Shown here one piece after another: positions 44,850 to 59,097 of a stretch of DNA of 64,000 bases. A program made the position numbers and the translations under genes. Under the pieces are notes generated by a model that was given only the letters and a program-made list of their open reading frames with translations, had not been told where the DNA came from and searched no databases. Within the stretch, counting starts at the first letter, position 1; each line of letters begins with the position of its first letter. This DNA comes from Atopsyche davidsoni. Lineage: Eukaryota > Arthropoda > Insecta > Trichoptera > Hydrobiosidae. The stretch covers positions 2,976,001 through 3,040,000 of the forward strand of contig JAILWY010000025.1 in assembly GCA_022113835.1 (NCBI GenBank), given 5' to 3'.

Positions 44850-45955
44850 GTAAGTAATGATTTCTTCTCAAAAAGTAATTAGTTTATTTAGAACAAGCAT
44901 CAGAGATGTGTACAAGTCGATGCTTTGGCCATTCCTGATCTACAGTATGTTTAAGTCTTCTAGAGTTGCTGAATTTCGAGTGATTTTACTGTCACATGCC
45001 TTACTTAAAATTATCTTAGTAATCTTACCATTTTTATTTAAGTAGATTAAAATATATTTTATAGTAATACGGCTTATTTTATTTTCCTCATCCAAAATTT
45101 TCCCATTAAAAATATTTTAAATTATCATAGTTCGGTTTGTTTATAGTATTTGAGATTTAAAAATTTTTTCATAGTTTTTATTGGAAAAAAATAATTTTCA
45201 CTCCACATTTTTAAAAAAAATGCTCTGACTAACTTTAATTAACTTTATTATTTCAAGAGGTAGTAATATGTACACAGGACACACTTATACATATAAAACT
45301 AAATTTTCATCGATCACTCTATTAAATTTGATTTATAATTATGTTTGTTTGAACTATTTTTTAATTTAAATTCTGTGTAAGTTTTCTCAATATAATTCAT
45401 AAAAATCTTATTTTTTGGAATCGGTAAATTATGCACACGTTCTTTACTGATATAAGTCGTGTACAAGATAAAATAAGAAAACTAAAGAATATTTTCTTTA
45501 ATACAACAAATGGCCGGAGTCCGTGAAAATAGAAGAAGATATATATGTTATTACGAAAGCCTTTTCTTGATGTTTGGTATATTTTTCTAAAAGGTTTCGG
45601 CATCATAGAACTAATACCTCAAATTCTAGGGAATGGTTTTGCACTAACATGAACTTTTGCAGATATTCGGAACGAAAGAGTCTCATGTGATAATTCAACG
45701 CTTGTTTTTGTGAATGAAACTTTTACGAATAGAAATTACATTGAATTCCTTCGAAGGCAGACGCAATGCGTAAAAACATTATTTGAGATAAGTAAACAGA
45801 TATTTTATATGCTTCAAAACAAATATGTTTTATTAAATCGTAGTGGATTAGCAAAGTCAAGTACACAAATAAATAAAGTATAAATAAAATCGTTGTTGTA
45901 TCTTAATCATATTCTTATAACAAAATATGTTTTTTAGAATTAAATCCTCGATATT
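44850..45955. other. AT-rich intergenic DNA
   Basis: Nothing recognised beyond short frames. Confidence 0.5.
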
Positions 45956-45962
45956 TTTTTGC

Positions 45963-46038
45963 AGCACAGGTGAGATTTGATCTCTCACCTGTCCAGTATT
46001 CCCAAGACGAAACCCTTTACCAATCAAGCTACTGTGCC
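45963..46038 (-). tRNA. tRNA-like sequence, probable tRNA pseudogene or SINE head
   Basis: The minus strand folds partly as a tRNA: acceptor GGCACAG/CTGTGCT (one G-U), A-box TAGCTTGATTGG, and a T-arm GTGAG/CTCAC with B-box-like ATCAAATC. The T loop has 9 bases instead of 7, the D stem has a G-G mismatch, and the anticodon stem keeps only 3 pairs (loop GTCTTGG, anticodon CTT if real). Probably not functional. Confidence 0.5.
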
Positions 46039-47305
46039 ATTGTTACTGAGTTTCTGTACGCGTGTATGAATTGATTATTTAACAGAATAAATATACAATT
46101 AATACAATAACCTTGCATAGGTGAACAAAGCAAAATATTGATAAGCTGAAATTGAATTGTGAGCATAGTAATTTCGCCTTGGAAAGGAAGGGGGTTGTAC
46201 TTTTTTATATAATATCAGCAAGTAATATTTACATTTTACAGGTCGCTCCAATGGTCTAGCACAATTTTTTTCATTTAATTTTTTCCGAAGTTTTAAAAAT
46301 AAATTCCAATTTGCAAGAAGAATTTGCTTTTTGCACGCTTCGGGCATTTTGTGCAACCGAAATATTGGCTAATTAAAAATCGTTTGCAAGTCGTATCAGT
46401 TGCCTTTAATATAAACAAAATTCAGATGTGTAAGTCTCTTTTGTGTATATGAATCTTTGTATATAATTATTCAGTTATATTTAATTTTTGCTAGTAAATT
46501 TAGCACTTTTATTAAACGTAAAAATATTTTTTTTATTAATATTAATAAAATGTTGAAATTGATCAAATCAAAATGTAGCAGACAGGATGCATTGAAACCA
46601 CGTCCGGTATTTACCACGCGACCCGTGACATTTGGGCTGGGGCCTTTAGAGAGTGTACAGGTACTCGTGTAGCATACTCATACAGTGTGGACGGTGTTCG
46701 TGTATACAGTGTGTGTGTTTGTGTGTGTGTGTGTGTTGGGGTTGTATTGGTGCTGGTGCTTTCGCATTCCGCCTGCAAGTCGACGCCTTCGCAAACTCAG
46801 TTATCGAATAAAAATTTCCTAGAGTGAAATACGCCCGCGGTATAACTGAGCAGGGGCCACCCTGTAGATGAGGAGTTATAAACTTTTTTGTGTTTATTTG
46901 CGAAAATAAATATTTGTTTCAGTTGAATAAATGCTTGAAATTTATCAAAATGTGAATCATTAATTTTTGAGGCATTTGATCAAATTTATATTATAAATAA
47001 TCCAAATTACAAATTACAATTACATAATAAAGCATGATTATTTGTTAAACCGCATTTTTAAGTCACAAAACATAAAACAGCAATAATATATAAATATTTT
47101 TAAAATAATTTTTTTGTTGGTTCATGTATGTACATAAATGTAAATATTTTGGTTTTGTTTGAAAATATTTTTAATAAAAAAATTATTAAAATGTTTAAAT
47201 TTTAAGCAAGTGAATATAATGAATACATTTTAACGTTCCTTAAATTGCAATTTAATTTAAATAGTTTTTTTTTTAATATGAAATACTATTCATTTAGATT
47301 GTCTT
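46039..47305. other. AT-rich intergenic DNA with a (GT)n microsatellite
   Basis: (GT)n with interruptions at 46699-46737. No gene recognised. Confidence 0.5.
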
Positions 47306-47470
47306 TTACCCCTGCCAGTAGTCAAACAAAACCAGCGCGACCGTGGGCCCATGCTCGAAGAATACTGAACTTGGCCACCCCTGCCGCGGTCCAGACTCGA
47401 ACCGGTTACCGGCAACACTAACCCGCTGGAGAATAACAAGCGGTTCAGGGATGGTCCGAGACTGCTGTAA
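47306..47470 (-). repeat. SINE-like GC-rich segment with A- and B-box-like sites
   Basis: The minus strand contains GGGTTAGTGTTGCCGG (A-box-like, 47409-47424) followed by CCGGTTCGAGTCTGG (B-box, 47393-47403 core), then CAGGGGTGGCCAAGTTCAG. The boxes are too close for a tRNA; a deleted tRNA-derived SINE fits best. Confidence 0.35.
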
Positions 47471-49528
47471 AAATTCAGGACGACATTAAAAATTTTCAAA
47501 TTCAATTTTACACCCACCTGAACTAAACACGTGTGCATGTCGATTTTGAATTTAATAATACGTTCATATGCACTTTTAATATAAATATAAGTGGCTACAA
47601 AATATTCTGATATATTATAAAATTGAGAATTTTTTGTCGGTTCGCAAGTAATGTTAAGTCGTATTATCGACCAACACTGGCCAAGAGGCGTGTGCAATTC
47701 TGTAACGTCACTTGTTCTTGAACTGCTTACGACGTCTACAATTTTTATTTATAGCGAAAATCTTACAAAAAGGTCATTGTTATTAACATATAACATCGAT
47801 TGTTGAATATACATTGCTCACGACGTAATCAATTTTCAATATCTTGGATTCATCGATAATGATACAAAATTACTTCCTATTGTGAAGTAATTTTGTTTAA
47901 GCGTACTGCGTATTATTTTTTTGTTCGATTTGATCACAGAAAGTGTACAGCAGATAAATATAATTTATTTAATAATAATACGGTTGATTATTGCATATAA
48001 ATACGGCATAATTGATAGATCTAAGTTTATATTATTCTATTACAATATTTTTTCAAAGGAGAGTCAAAAAAGTAATAGCACTGTTTAACGTTAAAATATG
48101 AATTTTAAAATAAAAATAATTTTAAGTAAAGATATTGGTTTAAATTATAAGCAGAGAAACGAAATGGGAATAAATATTTTAATTAGACAATTTCTGAAAG
48201 TGGATTGATTTACTTATTTTATTATGCAAAGTTCCAGTTTGGTTTAGCTAAGCTTAGTAGCAAATTTTTGCTTAAAGCTGTGTATCTGAGCTATCCCCGC
48301 AACGAGACACATTTATTTCGAACTATTACTTGATATTATGCTTATATATATAATATGTCTTAATTTATTTGCTTTCACACTTAAAAACTGATTTTTCATC
48401 ATAAGTGAATTTCGACTCAAAACTGTCTTCATAATGAAGGAAATTTTTGGAGGCATTAAATTTTTTTGTATTTCTACACAATTTTTTTATTCAATGAAAG
48501 CAATTTAAAAATATTATTACAACAGTGATAAGTCATGACCTAAACAACAAGTATACAGTGCCGCACGTACTTGGGAATTTATTTTATTACATAAATGAAA
48601 TATTTTGATAATAAACGAATTCAAACTCGGAAAAAACTTTCTCCTTTGTTCACCTGACTTTGACTTGAACGTGCTTTGAACGTGACGCGGCCGAAAGTGA
48701 CCTTTAGTTTCTGGGGGCGTACCGGCTTTATATTTTCGCTTGCAAAGGAGCTGTCCAAATAATTTCAAAAAAACAAGAGTGGGTTGATTGTACAACGGGA
48801 AAAAGGATATTTTGAAATTGAATTTGAAATTCCTGGATTTTTTTTTCACGCCCTGTTTGACATTTAGAAATATTAAAAATACGTTAAAAATGAATGAAAC
48901 AGGTAAGTCTATGGGGCTTTGTATGGGAATTATAAGCATTTTGAACTTTTAAATTACACAATTAATGTTGCAAACATTTTTTAAGAAACTCTTTTTAGAG
49001 TACAATTTTTTGTCAGAATTTTTCTTAATAAAAAAAAATTCTAATATTGTATCTATAATATATATTTGTTTCGTAGCAATCAATATTATATAAATAACAT
49101 ATTTGTAGTGAAAATATGTGTTCTTTAAAAGTATAATCTAATTCTTTGGTCACATTCCTGAAACACCTTGCGATTATTGGTTTTGTGACTGAAAAGAACA
49201 ATTGTATTTTTTAACGTGTTTTTTATAAAAATAAAATTCATAAATAAATATCATTTTAAAGTAATTTTTATCAAGTCATATATTTATGTAGACGTATATA
49301 TATAAGATAAACTATAAACACAAAAAAAAAAAAAATTCCCCACAGTCATATATTTTTTATACTGAAAAAATAATTAATTCACAAATAAATATTATTTAAA
49401 GTAATTCTAATAAAATCATAAATTAAAAAAAAATAATTTCAAGACATCTGAAAACATTCTGAAGGCAATCAGACATATTTTTTTTGTCTCCATGTGTTTG
49501 TTCCGACGATGTTGTTTGATCGAAAAAC
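47471..49528. other. AT-rich intergenic DNA
   Basis: Contains a perfect 12-bp hairpin at 47865-47895 (CAAAATTACTTC/GAAGTAATTTTG, 7-base loop). A 140-codon minus frame at 48517-48939 has no recognisable domain and biased Lys/Phe/Asn composition, so I do not call it a gene. Confidence 0.45.
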
Positions 49529-49544
49529 TAAAAAAAAAAAAAAA
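49529..49544 (-). terminator. Pol III terminator of tRNA-Thr
   Basis: A run of about 15 T on the minus strand, 26 bases after the tRNA 3' end, preceded by the stem-loop GACATC-TGA-GATGTC. Confidence 0.7.
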
Positions 49545-49569
49545 GTCTCTCGAGACATCTGAGATGTCC

Positions 49570-49643
49570 AGGCCCCGACGAGATTCGAACTCGTGATCTC
49601 CTGTTTACTAGACAGGCGCTTTAACCAACTAAGCCACGGCGCC
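49570..49643 (-). tRNA. tRNA-Thr (anticodon AGU)
   Basis: 74 bases that fold as a full tRNA on the minus strand: acceptor GGCGCCG/CGGGGCC, D arm GCTT/AAGC, anticodon arm CCTGT-CTAGTAA-ACAGG with AGT at 34-36 (decodes ACU and, as inosine, ACC/ACA), variable AGATC, T arm ACGAG-TTCGAAT-CTCGT, discriminator U. A- and B-boxes are canonical. No intron. The only blemish is a G4-G69 mismatch in the acceptor stem. Downstream on the same strand are a small hairpin (GACATCTGAGATGTC) and a long T-run (49529-49544) that would stop Pol III. Likely a functional gene. Confidence 0.9.
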
Positions 49644-49679
49644 GCTGAGAGCCGCTGGCGAGAAGACGACACTAAACAT

Positions 49680-51104
49680 AGCTCGGAGTACCTTGAAGTG
49701 TAGAAACACTATTTAAATCACAATAGATAACAGCTGTTAAAATAAAACTTAATTGTATATCCGTGATATTTTTTTACGTACACCCAGCAACAACGCAATA
49801 TTATATCAGAATTTTTTTAAACACTGTTGTTGGCAATTCGACGATTAAAAATTATATTTAAATATAAATTCAAACATCATCATAAAATCAACAGTTTCAG
49901 CTTAGGGAAAGACTATGTACTGTTAAATTTGATGTGTTCAAAGATTATATAAATAGCTCATAGATTCAATAATGTTTCATTGTCACATTGTGTCACTGTG
50001 TACTGTGGATATTTTAGACTCAAGCATTAGATAAATAATAGCTTATTTTTAACAACATTCTAAATGTGTTCGACTATGTATTGTAATTGTTTTTGTAGCC
50101 TGCTGCAAAAGCAGTATCAGATCTAAACACTAGAGTTTTGTAAGGAAAGGATTAGAATATATAATACAGACAGAATACGCAGACCTTTCCTACAAATATA
50201 AAGCGGCGTAGTAGAGTATAACTATAAAATGTTTTTACACGTTTTTGAAGTTACGAATAAAACCAACTGCATTTAATCAAGAAACCAAGAGTAACTTCTG
50301 TTGTCTTTCGGTTTTTATCCCTCATTCTAGAGTAAATCCATTGAAACGCTCAGTGAACGAAAAGATGGATCAGGAATAATCATCTCAACAGAAAGCGTCC
50401 TGCGGAGCGAACAATCCAACCTCTCCCCCATCCCCCTCAGCCCCGAGAAGCCTTCGGCCCGGTAACACGATAGCCCTTCTCATAAAATTTCACGTCCCAT
50501 GGAACTTTCTTATTTATCTATTGTAATAAAACTACATGTTTTCCATTGCTTGCTTTCACTCACCATCGATTAACACGGCGATATTACGATTAAAAAAATC
50601 GTAAAATATTATAATATGCGATCTCTAAGAGTCGCATCCGATGAATTTACGTTATTAACAAAACGTTGTATTTCAAGTATTGAAAATGTTTCAAATACTT
50701 GCGTTGTCTCGTTTTTTTGAGAATTCATAACCTATTTGCCAGGGCTTGTATTGATAGAACCCTCGGCCTTGTGTAGAGGGCCCGTAAAGAGGTTTGGCAT
50801 ATTGCTTTATCGTGTAATATTGTCTTTTCTGAAAACAATAAGGCTCGGTGGCTGGGGTGGGGGAGGAAATCGACGAGATCCCGGATTATTCAGCAGAACC
50901 GACTCTGAGAGGAGCAATTTTTTAAGAGTTGCTTGGGTTGCTTCAAATTATTTGTAATCGATAAAATTTTATACGCGTGTTATAATTTTAATATTTCGTA
51001 AATTAAAATATATAATTTAACTATTTGAATGTCCGATTATCTAAATATTTGTTACAGTTTCAAAATAGCAAAAATCTTCATAAATTAAGGCTAAATTCAT
51101 CTTC
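49680..51104. other. AT-rich intergenic DNA
   Basis: No feature recognised; a mildly GC-rich patch at 50390-50475 has no coding sense. Confidence 0.5.
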
Positions 51105-51440
51105 TTCAGGTGCCACTCCTCAGAGGAGGTCGGTGAACATCTTACTGAAGATATCTATATGTCTGTGTATGGCTTTCTTTGGTAATATAGTGTAGTAGAT
51201 CCTTCTTCACCTCAGTTTTATATTCAATGGAAAAATCTGCGTATTGCTGCTGCCCAATAACATTATTTTACAATCCTTTCTTTACAGAAACCTGGGATTT
51301 AGATCGGATATTCCTTATGCAACAGGCTTCAGAAATAATAGCAGGAGCTCCCTCAACTCTTCAAAGTACTTCCAGAACACATTTCTCCATAATAATTCCA
51401 AGTCCACTACTCCATCACCGATTCCTTACTCAGGTGATAC
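51105..51440 (-). repeat. LINE-like 3' fragment (ENWLSIN family), longest copy
   Basis: Shares CTCAGAGGAGGTCGGTGAAC at one end and AGTACTTCCAGAACACATTT...TCCAAGTCCACTACTCCATC at the other with the fragment at 16735-16965, separated by an insertion. The minus-strand frame is broken. Confidence 0.55.
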
Positions 51441-54400
51441 AAATTGCTTTTACAACAAAAAAATATCCCTTCATTTATTTCAATGATAATATTGTTATAT
51501 AAAATATCTTATTTAAATGTGAAGTCGTTTTATCCGAATGCGTTTTTTTTCTATAGAAGGGCACAAAGCACGTACATTGTACATTTTCAGCCACCCCGAG
51601 TGTACATCAGACTAAATCCGCAAAGGGATGTTTTTTTTATTACTTCAACTGTGAAATGTTTCGCGAATTTAATCCAAATGAAATTTTATACCTTTTGTTA
51701 TTCTTGAAAGATTCATCTAATTCTGTTGTCATTATATATATTTTTTTGATACAAATCCCAACAATAATGATCTCTCAGCAGATTTGCTTTAAGGGCTGTT
51801 TTCGTAAACAACCTATCCGAGAGATTTGATACTGCGCTATGTAAAATAAAATTTATTTTTTAATTTGAGCCTTGAGGCTTGATTTTCGCAAGTATTTTTT
51901 TATACACGTTTTTGATTGAATTCATATCTTATACAAATATATATATATATATTCGGAATAATGTCAATTATATTAAAAAAATATCTTCACTCCTCGCCAA
52001 CATGTACTTTACCTATACTTAAGGATTGTCTGAATTTGTCATATTGAAAATAATATGTGAAAAAAAATCTAAACGGAGTTTCGCCAAGTATTTTCTGTCA
52101 AAAATATTGAACGTATCAAATATGCAAGTATTCATCCGTGGGGTTAAAAATCAACCCAAGATTTTGCGATTTCGTATCGCAGTTACTCCTCTAATAAAAC
52201 CTCCCAACTTATGAGTGAAGTCAAAAAGATCAAGATATAATATTTAACCGTCAAATGTTTGAGTTGCGTTTGAGAAACACAACGTCGTTCCAGCTGTCGT
52301 GATGCTGAACGACTGCTAATAAAAACCCGAGTTTAAAAATAAAAATCTTTTACGCACTGTTAAATTCGTCTCCAACTTTCCACGGTTCTATTTCAAGATG
52401 CCGCTTGTTTTCGTTGGTCGGTAGAGACTTTTTCGCGTTTTTTTTTTCCAAAATGGCTAAAGTTTCGTAGACGTCTTGTCGACGTTAATGGTCGTCGGCA
52501 CCACCCCACGTCACTGCAGATAGAAGAGAAAACACTCTATGTCATCACGTTGTAATATCTTACGTGACCTCACGTGACGTAAGCTATAAGTATATATTTA
52601 AAAATATTAGTAAAACTAAATACTTAAGGGTAGCACTGCGATTTATCACCCTGACAGTGAAGGCTCTTTTACCCTCTGTGGGTGTCGTAAAAACTAATTT
52701 AAGTGACACCGCTTGTGTCCCGTTTATTTGGGTGTTTTTTTTTATGGTTTAACCTATGTATAATAAATAACGCAAAAGAATACTCTATTGGTTAATTACT
52801 ATTAAGGGTCTAGGTGCCATAATCGAGTTTTTTTGATCATTTTCTAGTCCGTTTTGCGAAAAATCGAATGCACCAATCAAAAAAATTTAAATGCAAAAAG
52901 TTTGATACATCTCTTTTCCCGAACACAATATATTTTTATTTCTTATAAATTTACTTTTAATATGATAAATATGTGTTTTTTCGATTGAAGTGTAGGAATT
53001 TGGAGATTCGTCATGTCCCTTTACCAATAGTCCTTAACATTTAAAAGTCTTTTTTTTTAATTGGAATTAAAAGATTAAATATATACCCTGTGCGACATAT
53101 TATTTTTAAATTAAAAAAAAAAAAATCTTTAACAAACTTTGGTATTGTAAAGTCGTCATTTTATCCAATTTTTCAACATCTTCAAGATTTTATTTCACCC
53201 TGAAAATGGACGTTAATTAAATAATAAAAAATAGTCTGTAAAAAAATCCATTTTCTACAAATAAAAATAAAGTGACAATTAAATTAATTAAATGACACGA
53301 TTTCGCCAGGTAATGGACTGCCTCTGGTGTCCGGTTGGAAGAGGCATTTAAAAGGCTGGAAGCAACTGCCTTAAGTAAGAGGTTTAAGTCTTTTATAGAT
53401 ACAACTGACACTAAAAAGTCGTAACAATAAATTACCTCCAGATATTTTGCGATTTCATTGACACAACATAAGTACTACACAATTATATTTATTACATAAT
53501 ATTTATTCACGATCATTTTTGGTTCATAAAAACACTTGAATTTATACTCACAGTCTTCAATATTTAAGCATATTTTCTCTTAAATGTGCTACGGCGGATG
53601 TTGCGGTTAAAAATACTATGTTTCTTAAGGCTTCATTTTGTAAGGCAACCAAGTAAATTCGCGGCATAATATAAAGTATACATTATTTATTTAGGCTTCG
53701 ATCACAATGATAGTACTATTTTAATGAAAAACTAAATAATTTACATCGAATTGATATTGAGGATTAAGAGGGTAGTAAAAACATATATCCCTTCTTAGAT
53801 TCGCAGAAGCAGTATATTTGCGGGGAAAGATAAATACACCCGGGGTAAGAGTTCGGATGAAATGGTATATTTGTGTAAAATTATAGTAAATATTATAGTT
53901 CTACACGTGGAGACATATTCGTGTGTATTCAATATTTCTGTAAATTGTTTAATGTTAATACAAATTAATTTTACGGCCTCTGTGTCCTACACATTTCCCA
54001 AAAATGGGGCATTAATTCACTTGCAATTCGGATGACTGTGGTCACATTTAAGGAGAATTACAACAGGATTTGGTTTTATGTTTAAAAAATATCTTATTTT
54101 ATTTGAGTTGCGAATATATTAGTCATATTTAATTTAAAAAAAAATCTAAATTGAATTTCATTTTTATATAACGTATACCAATACTTTTTATGCGCAGTTT
54201 ATATTAAAAATGTATAATCTACTTTTCAAACTACATATTTAATAAGTTGTTTTTAATCTTTCAATAAATTTTTTAGCCTTCAAATATATTTGATCCTGAT
54301 ATAAGTAAAAAATTCATTGAAAAAAGCAATATGTTTCTTCGTTTACTGCAATATTAAAAAAAAAAAAATTAAGAAGGTTTCGTGTAAGAGATTTTTCCAC

Positions 54401-54858
54401 ATGGCTAGAAACTTCAATTTTATATATATTTAGAGCCTTATTAGAGAATTTAATATTTTTCAGTTGTAATTAAATGAAACCAATATTTTTGTACAAACTA
54501 GTTGGTAAAATTTCGGTCTTACTTGGCATGCTATGGTAATTAAAAAAATCCATTGAATATTTCAACAAGATAATTTGTTCATTTTTGCACGATACGTGTA
54601 AATTTATTGAAATGCCAGGTAAGAAATATACTAAAAAAATACTCCACTGTTGCTAATAGCTTTCTTTCTAAACATCAATTCATTCGGAAAAATGCTGATC
54701 AATAAAGCTAAGGGAGGGCGCCAGAAATAACGAGGCAAAGATGAAGAACTAAAGTTGGGGACTAACAGGCCAGGACTCCTCATCACGGGATATCTTTCAG
54801 TGGAAACTTTCCCAAGCCACCATTTACGGATGGCTTTATTTGAAGGACAAGTGATTTC
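51441..54858. other. Intergenic DNA without recognised genes
   Basis: AT-rich. Short TA run near 51940. At 52559-52583 an imperfect palindrome CTTACGTGAC/GTGACGTAAG encloses a CACGTG E-box. An 83-codon minus frame at 54631-54882 is GC-richer and may be a repeat fragment, but I could not identify it. Confidence 0.4.
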
Positions 54859-54899
54859 CACCACACACACACACACACACATACATATATATATATATT
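54859..54899. repeat. (CA)n(TA)n compound microsatellite
   Basis: About ten CA units, then ATACATATATATATATAT. Confidence 0.9.
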
Positions 54900-57800
54900 G
54901 AAGAATTCCCCTACATTCTCTATAAAGAATATCTAAATAAAATAGTTGGTTTCTTTCATTAAAAATATTTCGTCCTTAGGGCGACACTACGGGAACAAAA
55001 AACACCGGCGGACGAACGAAAGCAGAGATTATTGGAAATTAAATTTTAAAAATACGATTTACAATTTTTTTCGCCGTAATAGTAGAGCCAAAAAAAAACT
55101 CTGGGAAAGTAATGAAGTACAGATTTTTTGGCACGAGATTACGTGCTTTAGAAGATCACTCAAATTTATGGTGTGTTTGAGAAACTTATCTTCTTATATT
55201 ATTATTTGTAAAAGCAGTTTTCCGAAGGATTTATCTCTGACGCAGAGTTATCTTGGCTGAAATATTTGTTATTCGATGCGATTCCGTTTGCTACGCGAAA
55301 CACTATTAAAATATAAATTGAAAAAATATACAATTATTGATTAAACTTAATATATCTATAATTCGTGTTATTTTGTATGCTGGTATAAAAATTCAATTAT
55401 ATTTCAAATGTGACGCATTTTAATGACGTCAGAGATGAAAATACATTTTTGGTTTTGACTGGATCGAACCGTTTTGGGCTATACTGATGTTCTCAATGTC
55501 ATACTAGGCAGTTATTAGTTTAACCACGTATTTGTTAACTTTGATATATTGATGTTATATAAGTTTTATACTTAATTTTAAATATAATGTTTTATATGTG
55601 AGGTATTATTATACTAAAAAAAACGTTTTTTAGGCATTGTTTACGTAGACTTGGTTTAGCAAATGATGGTAGTTTTTCAAAGTTTTTATGTGTTTTTCGA
55701 TATATTAATGTATATTTTCAGGTGCGTAGGAGGAGTAACGTCCTTGGCATCGGATCGCCACTGCCCCATTCTACCGAGTAGCATTAAATCATTGTGGCAT
55801 ATTGAATGGAAAACATGGGACCCCACTCTACTGGCCATACATCCAACATTGTCGATGGACCTCTTGGCTTTTTTTATTTACTTACATCATTTATAAAAAA
55901 AATATCTATTACTTAAGAGACTAAAGTATGTTTCATAACTTCATTGCGTAATATATCAATACTCCACGAAAGACACAAACAATGTATTAAATAGCGCTAT
56001 GGTAAACATAAAAAACTTAGTACACTAATTTAATTCTTCATAATCTTTAAAAAAGGCTGTATGAAATAATGTTCATAATTACATTTTAGCTCTGTCTGTT
56101 TTATTCTAGTTAAGCATGACTTATTATTATTATTGTGCGTTTACATAAAAAAAATATGCAAAATATTTTAACCTTGGGTAAATTACCCAGCATTGTAGAT
56201 AGACAAGTAATTTTTTTTACTGAAATCCAAGAAAAAATTTAGACAATGCTTCCACGGCGGTCAAAAGCATTAGAGCGTATGACTTTGAAGAAAATACCGA
56301 AAGCACAAACAGCCTTGTTATTATTTTTTATACATGCTAGGAAAAATCTAGAAAAAAAATTTCAGCGGCAGATCTGAAAGAAAACGTCATCAGTCCTGAA
56401 ACTACATTACTTGGGGTAATTAAAAATAAACATGCGGTTTTGGGAAAATTCTGAAAGTTACACACCAAAAGTTGCACTGGTGGTTCTCAATTTTTTTTAA
56501 AAGTATTGTTTCTCTTGTAAGTGTTTTGCCTAAAAACTTATTGAATCGTCGCTTATCAATGTGATTGTAAATCCACCAAATATGCTTCTGCATTTTTATT
56601 AACATGAAAAAATAATTCAACTGATGAAAATTGTTTACCTTGTCCGTATCACAAAACTACACTCGTTTATTATATTTTATTTTGATATTTTTATTTTTTA
56701 GACGTTTAAAGAAATGAATTTTAAAACCCATTTAGTTACCATATATAGATAAAAAAAATATTCCTACGTGGTAATAGTTATGAACCTTGCCAGTGTCATG
56801 AAACCTCAAATACAAACCTATAAAGACGAATATTCGTTTAAATTTAAATAAATATTTGGGCCTACTTTTTTAATATGTGCCAGTGGGATGGTGTTTTTGA
56901 AGATATTTTCGTATTTCAGGCTAAATCGAAGACTCGCGAGTGTTTGCTTCTGGGGAGGGAATTTTAAATGAACTCTGCACTGAGCGAGTACTTGAAATAA
57001 ATTATTCCTACTGAAAGATTCTTTTAAACGCGAATATGGAAAACCCCCCCTTGTTGATGAATCTAAAATTGAAAGTGACTCGAAGGAGCTTTAATAAGAC
57101 TTCCGCGTACAAACTTATTTAGTTTTAATTATAATTAAATATTTCATTATTTTACATATCATTACATATGAGTTTTGAGATCGAAATCAACGTTTTATAC
57201 GCATTATTTAAATAATCGCTGATTGATTGATCAATTATTATTTTTCGAATAAAAATTTCCCATACGACTATCGCTCTGAAAAACGAAACCCTAACTCTTA
57301 TTTTGGCTTACCAAAAACATATTTCCATTGTGTTAAGATAACAAAAGTCTTTCTTTCTACAAAGTTATCACATATATATTACACTGAAATCTATAATGAT
57401 TTTCAGAAGTATTTTCGTTGATAAGATAATAAACCTTTTTATTTTGAAACGTCCATCATCGGTAGACATTGATCTATTAATTTTTTTCCAACGTGAATTG
57501 GTTGTCTCTCCAAAAAAACCCTAGTTTTTATTGGTGCCTTATTTAAAATTCAGTAGCAGAGCTAGACAGTGTTGTTTTCATTATTTGAAAAAGAAATAAT
57601 AAATTATTCGTTTGACACTTCAACTTAATGGCGTTTAAACTAATGAAAGGTCTCTCCGTTTTTCGAAGTATCTCCCTAAAAAGATTATTAGAATGTCTGT
57701 TAGAAGCAGCAGAAAATAAATGACAATATATATTTTTTTACGTTCTCTGAAAATAATATAAAAATAAAATAAATAGGAAGACATCGTCGTTACTTGCTGC

Positions 57801-59066
57801 CTTTTGAAGAAATGTTACGAAGAACAAATAAAGCTCAAGTTATAATTAACTACTAATTTGTGTAAATTAAAAGTTTGATGTCACGGTGTACATTTTTTGA
57901 AATTTCAAGCCTGTGATGTTGAATAAAAGACTTTTGTGATGAAAATATGTCTACTGGGTTAGAATCTAGATGGCTCTAAAAGTTTGTTTGGAAAAAAAAG
58001 GCTTATTAGGTTCAAAGTTGCTTCTTTGTAATCAACCATGCAAATGCGAAATCATTATGCGAAAAAATCTTTTAAACCATTTGTCAATCCTTCCATAATT
58101 CATTATGCGACTCCGTATTTATAGAATAGAGTTGGTTATAGGCATTCAGTTAATTCAATTTCGGTAAGGGCGTTGCCCGCTTGTAAATTTGATACAAATC
58201 AATTTAATTGGTCAGTGTTTATAAAAGAAATCGAAAAAATAAATTAAAATGCCTTTTTATAAAACTTTTTTAAAAAATATTTATGGTTGTATTTCTATTA
58301 TTTTACAATTAAATATGTGAATTAAAAAATATAACAGGAATAATCGTACACACACTCATACATAAAATATACTGTCATCCTAGTTTGCAATTCTTCATAA
58401 AGCATTTTTTAAATGACTTAGGCATTTTTTTATCTAAATGACTTGTAAATAAATATGATTTATTATACTCTTTATCATTTAATGTATTATTACGTAATTA
58501 AGTTAAATTATGTCTTTTTCAAATTCAATTCATACTTTTTAAATTTCATGTTTAGGCAACGATATTCGCATATTTCAGGCTTTGGATTTAAGTATTCGTT
58601 TAGTAGAAATTATCCTGTCCTAATTTATTTACCAATCCACCTTGTACATAATAAATTAAACTCCTCTAAATAAACAAAAAAAAAAATTATTTTACTTTAG
58701 TGGTAGTGTGTCGTTTTCTCCAATCTTCTTACCATCTGTGGTGAGTTCGTTGACCGAAAAGCACTTATTATTACCCGTTAAGTACATCCATATTAGAACC
58801 ACGGCTAATTTAATCCTCGTAAGATAATCGAAACCTTCCATAATTTCTGAAATGTTACCTATTATGGTAACATTAAGGTTCAGTTCAAAACATGACGATG
58901 TTAATTACTTACTTCTTAATATTTTTAAATATTTCAATGAAAGCAATTCTTCATTTTTTTTTAAAATTGGCAAATCTCTCTATGGAAAAAATACAAAACT
59001 ATAAAAATTAGAAGCTATTTTCGTAATAGAAACTGTATCGATCTTGAGAAGAATCTTGAATCGATT

Positions 59067-59097
<31 letters not shown>

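Noticed and set aside
47306..47390. hAT element suspected from CAGGGGTGGCC on the minus strand
   Set aside because: No correctly oriented partner end or target duplication; A/B boxes fit a SINE fragment better.
48517..48939. 140-codon minus-strand open frame
   Set aside because: No recognisable motif, Lys/Phe/Asn-biased composition expected of AT-rich non-coding DNA, no splice or promoter context.
54631..54882. 83-codon minus frame, GC-richer
   Set aside because: Looks like a repeat fragment but I could not match it to any family; not called as a gene.
55720..55897. TTTTCAG acceptor-like site followed by an open, GC-richer stretch
   Set aside because: No compatible donor, no recognisable product and a poly-A/T-rich end; insufficient for an exon call.
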